Source of the DNA: Granulicella sibirica
Lineage (GTDB): Bacteria > Acidobacteriota > Terriglobia > Terriglobales > Acidobacteriaceae
Length of the DNA stretch: 64,000 nucleotides
Direction of reading: 5' to 3'
NCBI RefSeq assembly: GCF_004115155.1
Contig: NZ_RDSM01000001.1
Coordinates: 1,302,001 to 1,366,000, forward strand
Made by a program: the position numbers and the translations under genes. The notes under the pieces were generated by a model, which was not told the DNA's origin, ran no database searches, and saw only the letters and a list, made by a program, of their open reading frames with translations. Shown here piece after piece: positions 8,551 to 17,151 of the stretch. Each line of letters starts with the position of its first letter. The stretch's first letter is position 1.

Positions 8551-11500
8551 TCACTTGGAGACTTCTGACAGGACAGCAGAGGCACTTGCCACATCGTTCG
8601 CACTCCCACCATAGTCTGCGGTGATTGAGGCGGTGCCGACGGGGAGAGTGCTGGTTGCAAGAGCCGCCACACCTGCAGTGTTCAGCGCTCCAGCACCGAT
8701 GACCGTGGAACCGTTCTTGAAGGTAACCGTTCCGGTCGGGATTGCTCCCGAGGCGGCAACAACCTTGGCCGTGAACGTGATGGCCGTCCCATGAGGTGCC
8801 GGGTTGAGTGACGACGTGATCGTGGTGGTGGTTTTCGCTTCAGCGATCGTCTCCGCCAGCACAGCAGAGATGCTCGCCGCATCGTTCGCGCTCCCACCAT
8901 AGTCCGCGGTGATGGAAGCGTTGCCGACAGGGAGAGTGCTGATCGCAAGAGCGGCCACACCTGCAGTGTTCAGCGTTCCAGTACCGATCACCGTGGAGCC
9001 ACTCTTGAAGGTAATCGCTCCAGTGGGGATCGGTCCCGAGGCGGCAACGACTTTTGCGGTGAAGGTAACTGAAGCTCCGTGGGTCGACGGATTCTTTGAC
9101 GACGAGAGTGCGAGAGTCGTCTTAGCTTTGTTGATCACCTGTGCCAACGCGCTCGAATTGCTCCCGCCAATGTTGTTGTTACCGACGTAGTTCGCGCTCA
9201 TGTGGGCGGGACCGACCGGCAGATTGCTAAGAGTAAGGGAAGCAACGTTGCCCGAGAGCGTCGCCGTGCCGAGAACATTGGTGCCGTAGAGGAACTTTAC
9301 GGTTCCGTCAGCGGCTCCACCGTGCGAAGGAGTTACAGTTGCTTTGAAGGTGATAGCCTGACCGTAATACGAGGGGTTGAGCGATGAGGTGATAGCAGTG
9401 GTCGAGTTCGCCTTGTTGATGATCTCGGTCACTGCGCTCGAACTGCTTGCCAGGTAGGAAGTGTTTCCAACAAAGATGGCGTTGATATGTCCGGTACCCA
9501 CGGCAAGATTGGCTACGGTGAACGATGCAACGCCGTTGGTAAGGTTGGCGGACCCGAGAACGGTCGAGCCGGAAACAAAGTTCACCGCGCCGGTGGGCGC
9601 GCCGGAAGGGTTGGCTGTAACAGCGGCCTTGAAGGTAACCGCCTCGCCGTAGATCGAAGGATTCAACGAGCTGGTAAGGGTCGTGGTGGTTATAGACGAG
9701 ATGGTGAAGCTGGCCGATTTGACCGAGGAGTAGTTACCCGCATTGTCGATGCTGTAGTAATAGAGCGTGTGTGGACCACGGGCCGTGGCACCAATGGTGA
9801 GCGGAGAGCTGTAACCTGTGTAGCTCGACCCATCGAGCGAGTAATAAGTGTGGGCTATACCGCTGGTGGAGTCGGAACTGGTGATGGTGATGGTGACGGC
9901 GCCGGTGTAGACGCTGCCATTCGTCGCGCCGCTGAGACTGGCTGAGGAGGTCGGGGCCACAGTGTCAACGCAGACCGGCCCATAGGAAGCGTAGGTCGTC
10001 CGTCCCTGGTTGTCCCACCCTCTTACATAAGCGGTGTGGCAACCCTGATTGCCGCCCGCGCACCCGGACGCGCCGTTGAACGAGAGGCAGCCGCCAGTTG
10101 GATTGATGAACTCAGGTCCGGTGTAGAAGGAGTCTCCACCGCCTCCGTGCGGTTGGCTATAGGAGTCGGCCGGAATCGAGTCCCAGCCCTGGGTGAAACC
10201 AAGGGCACCCGGAGCGGGATAGTTGCCGCTACCTGCGTCGGACAGGGTCCAGCCGACTATCTGGTCGGTGTTGTACCAGACATTTGTGGAAGGGCCGCTG
10301 AAGGTAAGGGAAGGATTGCCTGCCGCGGGAATCAGCTGCCAGTTGATTGCCCAGGCAAGCTGCATCATGTTGGCCGAGCCCCAGCCGGTGATGGGGTCAT
10401 AGCCGGTATAAGCGCAGTAGTAGAAGAGATTGTTGGCGACGGTAACGTCATTGCTGTTGCAGCCGCTGGTCATGTCGTAGAAGGGATCATGCGGAGCGCC
10501 GTAGAGGCCTGCGTCGTAGATGAAGGGAGAGGCGAGGCCGACCGGTGAACAGGGCGAGGAGCCGCTTCCGCAGACGTTGCCGATCCGGTCGAGGTAGGAG
10601 TTTTCCTGCGCAAAGAAGCCGGCAAGTTCCGGCGCGACGATGCTGGTGCCGCCGCCGTAATTGAGCCATGCTCCACCGCTGTAGTACCACTGACCGAGAA
10701 CTCCCGGGTTCGCTGTCAGCGCGAGGTCGGGTAGGAGGCGGCTGTTGTAGTTGGTGTTGACGTACTCGGTGGTGGTACCGTTGACGGTCTGCCATGAGTA
10801 GTAGGGAGACTGGACGCCGTTCGGATAGGTGCCGGAGCTGCCGTTGTTCATGGTTTGCCAGTAAGGAGCAGCGAAGAGGACGCTTCTGCCGCCGGTGCTG
10901 CCACCATAGTTCTGTTTGCTGGCACCGCTGTACGTGTAGCCTTGCCAAGCGCTCTCACTGAGGAATGTGCCGTCGGTGTAAAGATTGAGCTGCGTTCCAC
11001 CTGCCGCAAGGAAATTCGGGTCGGCGGACGGATACTGGACCGATGTCGTCGAGCCGTCCGCGGACGCGCCCTTATCGCCCGAGGCGGCAATCAGGGTGAT
11101 TCCGGAAGCAATCATGTTGTTCAGAATGCTGTGCATGGTGCCGGTCTCGATATTGGCGGAGGTCGAATTGGGATCCTCACTCCCGCCATAGCTTGTGGAC
11201 ACGACCTTGGCTTTCCCGTCGCTCAGGACATCGTTGTAGGCGTCCTCGAAGGTGCTCCAGTAGTTGTTGGTCATTTCGTACTCGTAGATGGCCGCAGTGT
11301 CCAGATAAGAGCCGTAACTGTTAGACATCGCGCCGGAATACTCAACATCGAGAGGCGCCTCTCCATCGACTGCCGGGCAAGTCGATCCGTCAATGCAGTA
11401 CGGGGTGACATTCGCCGCCATGCCGTAAGCCTGGAAGAAGGTGACGATGTCGGAGGCGTTGTAGTTGCCGTAGCCTACAAGCGCGATGGAGGATTCGGGC

Positions 11501-12444
11501 GGAGAACCACCGGGATTTCCGGGCACGTTGCAGCACCCGCTAAACCTTTGCAGCGCATTGTAGTCGTAACCCTGGGAGCTCTGGACGTTCGCTGGATCCA
11601 TGGCGTAAGTACCATTTTTGTCGTCCAGAGAATAGGAATCGTTGGCTCCAAAGCCGGTCGACGTCCGAGTTTTCTTTTGCTTCGCGATGCTCGCTGCGGG
11701 TTTGTTCCAAGGAGCCTTCGATGGAGTTCCGGAGAGCTGCAGCTTGTCAAGCGGAGTGAGCGCAGGACCAGCGACGTAGTCCGGACCCTTTATGGTTGGC
11801 ATCGAGGTGCCCATGCGCTGCACTCTTTCGATATTGTTGAGACCAACAACGGCGCCTAGAATGCCGGAAAGCCTGCTTGGGATAACCGGATCGCGGTCGT
11901 TTGCAAAATCAACTTCGTCACCAACCTGGTAGTTGTTCATGGTGACGCCGAAGGCATGCTCGATAGTGCCGGCGGTCGCTTCGACGTCGACCAGCAGACG
12001 ATTCGGGAAGCGCTTTGTGACGGCGAGACCGGCGCTCTCCGCCCAATCGACGACCGATTGCTCGTCTTCAGCAGATGGAGCGAAGCGGGTGTTCCACTCG
12101 TCCTGAGAAAGGAACTTATGGAAGCCAGGTGAGCCCTTGGTGGTCAGTTCTTTGATGAACGCATCTTCGTCGGCGAGATGCGGAGGCCGAATGTTCAGTA
12201 CCAGACGAAGCTTCTGGTTGGGGTTGTAGTGATTAAGGAGTGCGGCCCTGCCTTCGCGCACTGCCTGTGGGGTCAGGAACGGGACACGCTCCGATGGGGC
12301 CAGCAACGGAGAACCTTGTATCTCCCGGATCTCGGGCTGTTGGCCCCTTGCCGATAAGATGCCACAAGCGGCGAGTATGACCAACAAACCTGCCAGTTTG
12401 CCGAAAGCGTTGAAGGGATGACGTGAGGAGCCTGCAAGCTGCAT
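8551..12444 (-). CDS. Exported S53 (sedolisin/kumamolisin-like) serine-carboxyl peptidase with Ig-like repeats
   Basis: Secreted acid-active peptidase precursor of about 1297 residues. A signal peptide (hydrophobic about 17-35) is followed by a pro-kumamolisin activation domain (about 50-210). The catalytic domain keeps all key residues: the ExxxD pair at E362 and D366, the oxyanion Asp in ASGDKG at D457, and the nucleophile in GGGTSIVAPELAGF at S601; the family's calcium-site motif YDPITGWGSAN follows. Beyond it come a region around YYSLDGSSYTGYSSPL resembling bacterial chitobiase-type beta domains and four Ig-like (Big_3-type) repeats. ATG at 12444 has GGAGA upstream. S53 enzymes with such tails are abundant in acidobacteria, where they probably degrade soil protein; the Ig repeats likely space or anchor the enzyme. 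Confidence 0.95.
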   Translation of the reverse strand: MQLAGSSRHPFNAFGKLAGLLVILAACGILSARGQQPEIREIQGSPLLAPSERVPFLTPQAVREGRAALLNHYNPNQKLRLVLNIRPPHLADEDAFIKELTTKGSPGFHKFLSQDEWNTRFAPSAEDEQSVVDWAESAGLAVTKRFPNRLLVDVEATAGTIEHAFGVTMNNYQVGDEVDFANDRDPVIPSRLSGILGAVVGLNNIERVQRMGTSMPTIKGPDYVAGPALTPLDKLQLSGTPSKAPWNKPAASIAKQKKTRTSTGFGANDSYSLDDKNGTYAMDPANVQSSQGYDYNALQRFSGCCNVPGNPGGSPPESSIALVGYGNYNASDIVTFFQAYGMAANVTPYCIDGSTCPAVDGEAPLDVEYSGAMSNSYGSYLDTAAIYEYEMTNNYWSTFEDAYNDVLSDGKAKVVSTSYGGSEDPNSTSANIETGTMHSILNNMIASGITLIAASGDKGASADGSTTSVQYPSADPNFLAAGGTQLNLYTDGTFLSESAWQGYTYSGASKQNYGGSTGGRSVLFAAPYWQTMNNGSSGTYPNGVQSPYYSWQTVNGTTTEYVNTNYNSRLLPDLALTANPGVLGQWYYSGGAWLNYGGGTSIVAPELAGFFAQENSYLDRIGNVCGSGSSPCSPVGLASPFIYDAGLYGAPHDPFYDMTSGCNSNDVTVANNLFYYCAYTGYDPITGWGSANMMQLAWAINWQLIPAAGNPSLTFSGPSTNVWYNTDQIVGWTLSDAGSGNYPAPGALGFTQGWDSIPADSYSQPHGGGGDSFYTGPEFINPTGGCLSFNGASGCAGGNQGCHTAYVRGWDNQGRTTYASYGPVCVDTVAPTSSASLSGATNGSVYTGAVTITITSSDSTSGIAHTYYSLDGSSYTGYSSPLTIGATARGPHTLYYYSIDNAGNYSSVKSASFTISSITTTTLTSSLNPSIYGEAVTFKAAVTANPSGAPTGAVNFVSGSTVLGSANLTNGVASFTVANLAVGTGHINAIFVGNTSYLASSSSAVTEIINKANSTTAITSSLNPSYYGQAITFKATVTPSHGGAADGTVKFLYGTNVLGTATLSGNVASLTLSNLPVGPAHMSANYVGNNNIGGSNSSALAQVINKAKTTLALSSSKNPSTHGASVTFTAKVVAASGPIPTGAITFKSGSTVIGTGTLNTAGVAALAISTLPVGNASITADYGGSANDAASISAVLAETIAEAKTTTTITSSLNPAPHGTAITFTAKVVAASGAIPTGTVTFKNGSTVIGAGALNTAGVAALATSTLPVGTASITADYGGSANDVASASAVLSEVSK
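8554..9123 (-). repeat. Two near-identical tandem Ig-like repeat units at the 3' end of the S53 peptidase gene
   Basis: The last two Ig-like units (8836-9123 and 8554-8835) share long stretches of DNA, for example CTCCCACCATAGTC recurs exactly 288 bases apart, equal to 96 codons. At protein level both contain FTAKVVAASG, LNTAGVAALA and ITADYGGSAND. The two upstream units in the same gene are clearly related but far more diverged, so the last duplication looks recent. Confidence 0.85.
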
Positions 12445-12980
12445 GATCGTTCTCCAGAAGCTGAATTAGCGGAATTGGTAAGCAGGAATGCCGTTCAAGG
12501 GGATAGTGGCCGAAGTCTGAGATTCGTTACATTCCGGCGAAGCATTTGCGGGCGGCAGCGAGGGTAAGACTGAAGAAGGAGCCCTGATAAGAGGGTTACG
12601 GCGTTTCTCGCACCAACCGAACTTACAGCGCGAAGTGACTCGGGCATCGTGTTAAGCAGACTATTGTGCTCCGAGGAATCGACTGGATTTTTCGCTAAGG
12701 GAGCGGCATCGCAGACGGTAGCCTTTATGAAAGGCTTCTAGCGCGAAATTGCCAACGCACTCACCGATCGTCGGGGACCGCTTACTCGATTCCCGGAAAG
12801 TCGTGCTAGTTCAGTTGGTCAATGCAACGCCATAAACTGCTTTTCGGACCGCGAGGGGTTACGGAAATGGCGGTTCTGGAGGCTGCGTTCGAGTCGGGCG
12901 AGTCGGCCAGAGGATGCCTTTGCCGCCTACACGCAGAACTGACTGGCAGACTGGATTTAGGTGAACCCGCGGTGTGGTGA
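12445..12980. other. Intergenic region upstream of the S53 peptidase
   Basis: About 535 bases with no supportable gene. It must hold the peptidase promoter and the 3' end of the minus-strand PLP-enzyme transcript unit. One small perfect hairpin is present at 12720-12736 (stem AGCCTTT/AAAGGCT, loop ATG); it lacks a T-run, so I do not call it a terminator. Confidence 0.5.
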
Positions 12981-14612
12981 TTAGGACTGGATGGCCTCCC
13001 AGGGGACTTCGCCATATTCGCCCAGCGAGACGGTGCCGGACATGGTCTTTCCGCTGACCTTGCCCTTGAAGTTGCAGGGTAACGGGTAGTCGACCACCGG
13101 CAGCACGCTGCTGAGTGTAATCTGATCGCCATTTATGGTGCCCTTGAAGGTTGCGTCGTAGATTTCGCCGCGCTGTTCGCCGCTCAAGGTATTGCCGTCC
13201 TGCTTGAGGAGGAAGGTCTGCTCGCCGGTGCCGCGGACGTAGTGGATGGTGGCAGACCAGGTTCCGGATACTGTGGCGGGCGCGCCGGCGGGGACGATGG
13301 GGTCTGGGTTGGAGCCGGGGTTGGTGAGGCCGTCGTGGATGGCGTCAGCAATGATCTTCACCTCGGCTGGCGTGAGGATGTAGGCCCAGACCGTGACGGA
13401 GCTCTTCATGTGTTCGGGGCGGGTGCCGGTGCCGGCCATGGAGATGCGGGTTGGAGCGTTGTCGAGCTTGCGGGAGAGCTCGGTGCCCGTAATGCCGATG
13501 GTCTCCGCATCCCACTCAACGTGGACGCCGGGGTTGCGATCGATGGAGCCGGGTGGCGGCGTCGGAAGCACGGCCGCGGTCACGCCGGGGATGTCCTTGA
13601 GGCGATCGACGATACTCTGCATCCATGCCGTCCACATGACCTGCTCGGCGTCGTGATCTCGCTTGTGCCAGGCGCGGACAGCGGCGAGGAGGCCCATGGT
13701 CTCTTCCTTGGATATCTTCATCGCGCGGCCAAAGTTATGGTGAGGTGCGCCCTGGAAGTAGGCGGCCTTGCAGAGAGTCTTGTTGCCGATAAGGAGGCCC
13801 GAGGACTGGGGGCCGCGCATGCATTTGCCACCGGAGTAAGCGACGAGATCGGCCCCGGCCTGGATGTGGGGGTTGGGGTTGTTGGGCTCGGTGGCGGCGG
13901 CGTCCACAAAGACGGGGATGCCCTTTTCGTGGGCGATCGCGGCGAGGTTCCTGGTGCCCATGGGAGTGTTGTCCCAGTGGGGGTTAGCGAGAATGTAGAG
14001 CATCGCGGAGCGTTCGCACATCTTGGCGCGGAGCTCTTCGGGCGTGGTGAACTCGACCATCTCGACGCCGCACATGCGCACGCCGATGTCGTAGGGGTTG
14101 CGGGAGTGCGAGGGGATGAGGACTTGGTCCTTCTGCTTGATGTAGGGCAAGGCCTGGCTCTTCTCGACGTCGGTACCAGCAATGCAGGCGACGGTAGAGA
14201 GGCAGGTGGCGGCGGCGGTTCCAGTGGTGGCGACGCCCCACTCAGCGCCGCATAGCCTGCCGAACTCGGCGCCGACGGCCTCCATCATCTCGTCGAGGCG
14301 CACGTGATAAAGGGAAGCGTTGTACATTGCCTGCTTGACCTCGGGCAGGGAGGTGGAGCCGCTGACTGCGGTGATGGTGCCGCGACAATTGATCATGGGA
14401 CGGATGCCCATGCGGGTGTACATGTTGTCGTGGAAGTCTCCGTCGGTGAAGGGGACTTCGTTGGGGTTGAGGACCTGACCCCCGATGAACTTGGTCGGCT
14501 TGGCGGGCGTGAGTGCGGCGGCGACGGCATTTGGGGTGAGCGCGGCGGTCGCGGTGAGCATCGTGGACTGCTTCAGGACTTCGCGGCGGGACCAGTTCTT
14601 CGGAATTGCCAT
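12981..14612 (-). CDS. Tat-exported PLP-dependent enzyme of the SelA/D-glucosaminate-6-P ammonia-lyase-like fold, with C-terminal beta domain
   Basis: The N-terminus is a twin-arginine signal (WSRREVLK, then an Ala-rich hydrophobic stretch to about 34), predicting export of a folded cofactor-loaded enzyme. Residues about 55-430 form a fold-type I PLP domain: TGTAAATCLSTVACIAGT, the Asp that contacts the pyridine ring in PVFVDAAATEP (D237), and the Schiff-base Lys in AYSGGKCMRGPQSSG (K263). This is the pattern of SelA-related ammonia-lyases rather than true selenocysteine synthase. The last roughly 105 residues are a separate Gly-rich beta domain (GTWSATIHYVRG, LKQDGNTLSGEQRGEI, FKGKVSGKTMSGTVSLGEYG). 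AGGAG precedes the ATG. Substrate unknown; it stands alone between unrelated genes. Confidence 0.85.
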   Translation of the reverse strand: MAIPKNWSRREVLKQSTMLTATAALTPNAVAAALTPAKPTKFIGGQVLNPNEVPFTDGDFHDNMYTRMGIRPMINCRGTITAVSGSTSLPEVKQAMYNASLYHVRLDEMMEAVGAEFGRLCGAEWGVATTGTAAATCLSTVACIAGTDVEKSQALPYIKQKDQVLIPSHSRNPYDIGVRMCGVEMVEFTTPEELRAKMCERSAMLYILANPHWDNTPMGTRNLAAIAHEKGIPVFVDAAATEPNNPNPHIQAGADLVAYSGGKCMRGPQSSGLLIGNKTLCKAAYFQGAPHHNFGRAMKISKEETMGLLAAVRAWHKRDHDAEQVMWTAWMQSIVDRLKDIPGVTAAVLPTPPPGSIDRNPGVHVEWDAETIGITGTELSRKLDNAPTRISMAGTGTRPEHMKSSVTVWAYILTPAEVKIIADAIHDGLTNPGSNPDPIVPAGAPATVSGTWSATIHYVRGTGEQTFLLKQDGNTLSGEQRGEIYDATFKGTINGDQITLSSVLPVVDYPLPCNFKGKVSGKTMSGTVSLGEYGEVPWEAIQS

Positions 14613-15073
14613 ATTTCTCTCCTAGGAGGGGTTGTCCAGTTGCGGTAGAGCTGGGTTACTCTGACTTTTTCGCTCAGGATGACAGAGCTTCCGCAACTCT
14701 AGGGCTGCAAGATGAGGCGTGTGCGTCTGAGGTAGTTGACATCGCCGCTACCTGGGCCCCAGCCCTCCAAAATTCCGCGCCGACACCGCCCCCTACCTCC
14801 TCTACAAATAGGCCTCTTTGAAGAGGCGGGACTTCAATCCCATTCCAGCCCCACACCGAAGACATTCCTGAGTCGGGTATCGCGGTCTTGCCGCGAGGCC
14901 CTCAACGGTACGCTCGATTTGCCAGGTTATGGTGATCCTGTCGACTTTCAGAAGAAGTTCAAAAGCATTCGCTTCCAAAGTACCGTATCGGACAGCAACA
15001 GACGGAAAATCCTCTTTATTCGGGGGATTTGTGTGCGGCTCGGGATGTCTTGGGAATTCCTAAAATCAGAAAA
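14613..15073. other. Intergenic region between the PLP-enzyme gene and tRNA-Ser
   Basis: About 460 bases without a supportable gene. It should contain the PLP-enzyme promoter. A short perfect inverted repeat lies at 14812-14827 (GCCTCT/AGAGGC, four-base loop). An open frame running through it into the tRNA is an artefact of the tRNA's antisense strand. Confidence 0.5.
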
Positions 15074-15163
15074 TGGCGGAAGAGGAGGGATTCGAACCCC
15101 CGATACCTTTTCAGGTACGCCAGTTTTCAAGACTGGAGCCATCAACCACTCGGCCACTCTTCC
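15074..15163 (-). tRNA. tRNA-Ser (anticodon UGA)
   Basis: Read on the minus strand it begins GGAAGAGTGGCCGAGTGG and ends CTCTTCCGCCA, giving a 7-bp acceptor stem with an encoded CCA tail at 15076-15074. The anticodon stem CCAGT/ACTGG encloses the loop CTTGAAA with anticodon TGA at 15129-15127. A long variable arm (GCGTACCTGAAAAGGTATCG) identifies a class II serine tRNA, and GGTTCGAATCC is the T arm. About 90 nucleotides. Confidence 0.97.
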
Positions 15164-15205
15164 GTATCTGAAGTCTAGTACGCGACCGCGTCCTGCGCAA
15201 AACGA

Positions 15206-16351
15206 TCATCCGACCAAGGATTGTTCCTCTTGGCCCTGAATCATCGTAGATTCCACATCCAACTCCCCGCTTCCTCCAATGTGAAAGCGAAACAGGTCCG
15301 CGTCCGCTCCCACTCGCAGAATGCCTCGGCCTCCAACAAAACGCCCAGGATTTGCTGTCGCCAACCTCAACGCATCCCATAAGGGGGTTCCCATTACCCT
15401 CATGACTTGGGCGACGCCACTTTTCAGCGGCTTCGTGGCCCCGGCGAGAAAACGGGTTCCGGCAAGCCCAAGGCTCCCATCCGCGCTCAACTCTACATCC
15501 CCACCGACAGCCGCCCTGTATCGTCCAGGCGGCATGCCGGCAAGCGCTACCGCATCCGACACCAGGATCGACCGCTCCAACCCTTTAGCCCGAAGCATGA
15601 CTGTGAGAGTGTCGTCCGGCAGGTGGTGGCCGTCGGCGATCAGCATCGCCGTCAGCCGGTCCTCCGCAAGCTGCGCCCAAATGAGGTTGGGGTGTCTCGG
15701 AAGTGGATCGGCAAGGCCATTACCGAGATGCGTCGACAGTTCCGCTCCAGCCGCAGCCGCAGCCCGGATCTCTTCTGCCGAACAGTGTGTGTGCCCGATC
15801 GAGACATGCACCCCCCGCGCGCGCAGTCCGGCAATGTAAGGAGGCGCTTCCGAGAAATGAGGAGATACCGTAACCATCTTCACGAGCCCGCCCGAAGAGG
15901 CCTGCCAGCGGTCAAACTCCTCGAGCGATGGTGGCCGCAAGAACTCCCGTGAATGTGCTCCCCTCGACCCATCTTGCCCGGAAAGATGCGGTCCCTCCAT
16001 GTGCACGCCCGCAACCATGTGCTCTGCGACAGAATCCCTACTTCGCGCCTCCGCAATTGCGGCCAGCACTTCGACAATCCTCTTCTCCGGCGCTGAGATC
16101 AGGGTCGCCAGGAAAGTCGTCACGCCGGTGGCAAGGACCCGGCGAGTTAGTTCCACAACAGTCTCTGGAGTCAGCCCCTCCGCATTCAGATCGCATCCGG
16201 CGTAGCCATTGATCTGGAGGTCCACAAGTCCCGCCGAGAGCCAGGCGGTCTCGGTCTCGTCTCCGTCCCGGATCGAAGAAATGCGCCCGTCCTCGATCGT
16301 CACTTCGATCGGGCGTCCAGTCCGCGGATCGCGACCGGCAATCGTTCTCAT
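15206..16351 (-). CDS. nagA: N-acetylglucosamine-6-phosphate deacetylase
   Basis: Cytoplasmic amidohydrolase that removes acetate from GlcNAc-6-P to give glucosamine-6-P, the substrate of the adjacent deaminase. It shows the amidohydrolase metal motif AGVHMEGPHLS, SIGHTHCSAEEI, STHLGNGLADP (the family usually has THLFNAM), and the catalytic Asp in LVSDAVALAG. About 380 residues, normal length. The open frame starts at 16378, but the ATG at 16351 overlaps the upstream nagB stop as ATGA and gives the expected N-terminus MRTIAGRD, so translational coupling is likely. Last gene of the minus-strand operon GH31-symporter-nagB-nagA. The departure from THLFNAM leaves some room for another N-acyl sugar phosphate. 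Confidence 0.92.
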   Translation of the reverse strand: MRTIAGRDPRTGRPIEVTIEDGRISSIRDGDETETAWLSAGLVDLQINGYAGCDLNAEGLTPETVVELTRRVLATGVTTFLATLISAPEKRIVEVLAAIAEARSRDSVAEHMVAGVHMEGPHLSGQDGSRGAHSREFLRPPSLEEFDRWQASSGGLVKMVTVSPHFSEAPPYIAGLRARGVHVSIGHTHCSAEEIRAAAAAGAELSTHLGNGLADPLPRHPNLIWAQLAEDRLTAMLIADGHHLPDDTLTVMLRAKGLERSILVSDAVALAGMPPGRYRAAVGGDVELSADGSLGLAGTRFLAGATKPLKSGVAQVMRVMGTPLWDALRLATANPGRFVGGRGILRVGADADLFRFHIGGSGELDVESTMIQGQEEQSLVG

Positions 16352-17115
16352 CGAGCCGAGCCAACCCTCGAGAGCCAACTCGCCGACTCGATATCAAGAT
16401 AAAGATTCCAATGGGGATGCATCCGCAACGCCGACGCAGGACACGTCCCGTTGATCGGTCCTTCGAGCGTCCGTCGGACCGCCTCTCTCTTCAGAGGCCC
16501 GGGCACGCAACAGAAGATACTCTCCGCTGCCATCAACCGTGGCACGGTAAGCGTCAACGCATGCGTCGGCACTTCGTCGAATGCCGCGAAGCACTTGTCA
16601 TCGACCTGCTGTTGACGACAAGCAGCGTCCAGGGCGACGACCTTGACTGCCTTCGGATCATTCAAGTCCGCCGGAGGATCATTGAAGGCCAGATGCCCAT
16701 TCGTCCCGATCCCGCAACACACGATATCGATCGGCGCCTCTCCAAGCTTTGCAGCGTATCCTTCTGCTGCAGCCTCAGGGTCGTCACCGGGCTCGAGGAG
16801 GTTCACCTCGCCGAGCGTCACACGGTCAAACAGATTACGACGCAGCCAGAGTCCAAACCGCTGCGGAGCATATTCAGCCAACCCAAGATACTCATCCATG
16901 TGAAACGCCGTAACTCTTCCCCATTCGATTTCCGGCGCAGCCACAAGTGCAGCCAGCATCTCCGATTGACTCGGTGCCGCCGCGAAAATCATGCGTACCT
17001 TCGCCTGCGACGAGAGCCGCGCCCGCATCTCAGCCGCAATATCAGCTGCGGCCCTTGAGCCGAGGTCCCTGCGAGACTCACTCACGACGGGCGCAAATTC
17101 ACTTCGATTCAACAT
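16348..17115 (-). CDS. nagB: Glucosamine-6-phosphate deaminase (NagB-type isomerase)
   Basis: Converts glucosamine-6-P to fructose-6-P and ammonia. It belongs to the NagB/RpiA/SugAR fold: FHMDEYLGL (catalytic Asp and base region) and GIGTNGHLAFNDPP are diagnostic. About 255 residues, typical for single-domain NagB. The ATG at 17115 sits just downstream of a GAGGGAG box; its stop overlaps the nagA start. Together with nagA this funnels imported or hydrolysed amino sugar into glycolysis. A GlcNAc kinase, needed to supply the phosphorylated substrate, is not present in the window. Confidence 0.93.
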   Translation of the reverse strand: MLNRSEFAPVVSESRRDLGSRAAADIAAEMRARLSSQAKVRMIFAAAPSQSEMLAALVAAPEIEWGRVTAFHMDEYLGLAEYAPQRFGLWLRRNLFDRVTLGEVNLLEPGDDPEAAAEGYAAKLGEAPIDIVCCGIGTNGHLAFNDPPADLNDPKAVKVVALDAACRQQQVDDKCFAAFDEVPTHALTLTVPRLMAAESIFCCVPGPLKREAVRRTLEGPINGTCPASALRMHPHWNLYLDIESASWLSRVGSAR

Positions 17116-17151
17116 CGCTCCCTCTCTAATTCGCTTCGAACATCTGATCCA

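Noticed and set aside
10855..11859. 334-codon open frame antisense to the S53 catalytic domain
   Set aside because: The S53 motifs on the minus strand explain the region; the plus-strand frame has no family features.
12720..12736. AGCCTTT/AAAGGCT hairpin considered as a terminator
   Set aside because: Short stem, three-base loop and no T-run on either side.
14736..15239. Open frame of 167 codons containing GGRGGIRTPDT
   Set aside because: This peptide is the well-known artefact from translating the antisense strand of tRNA-Ser; the tRNA occupies 15074-15163.
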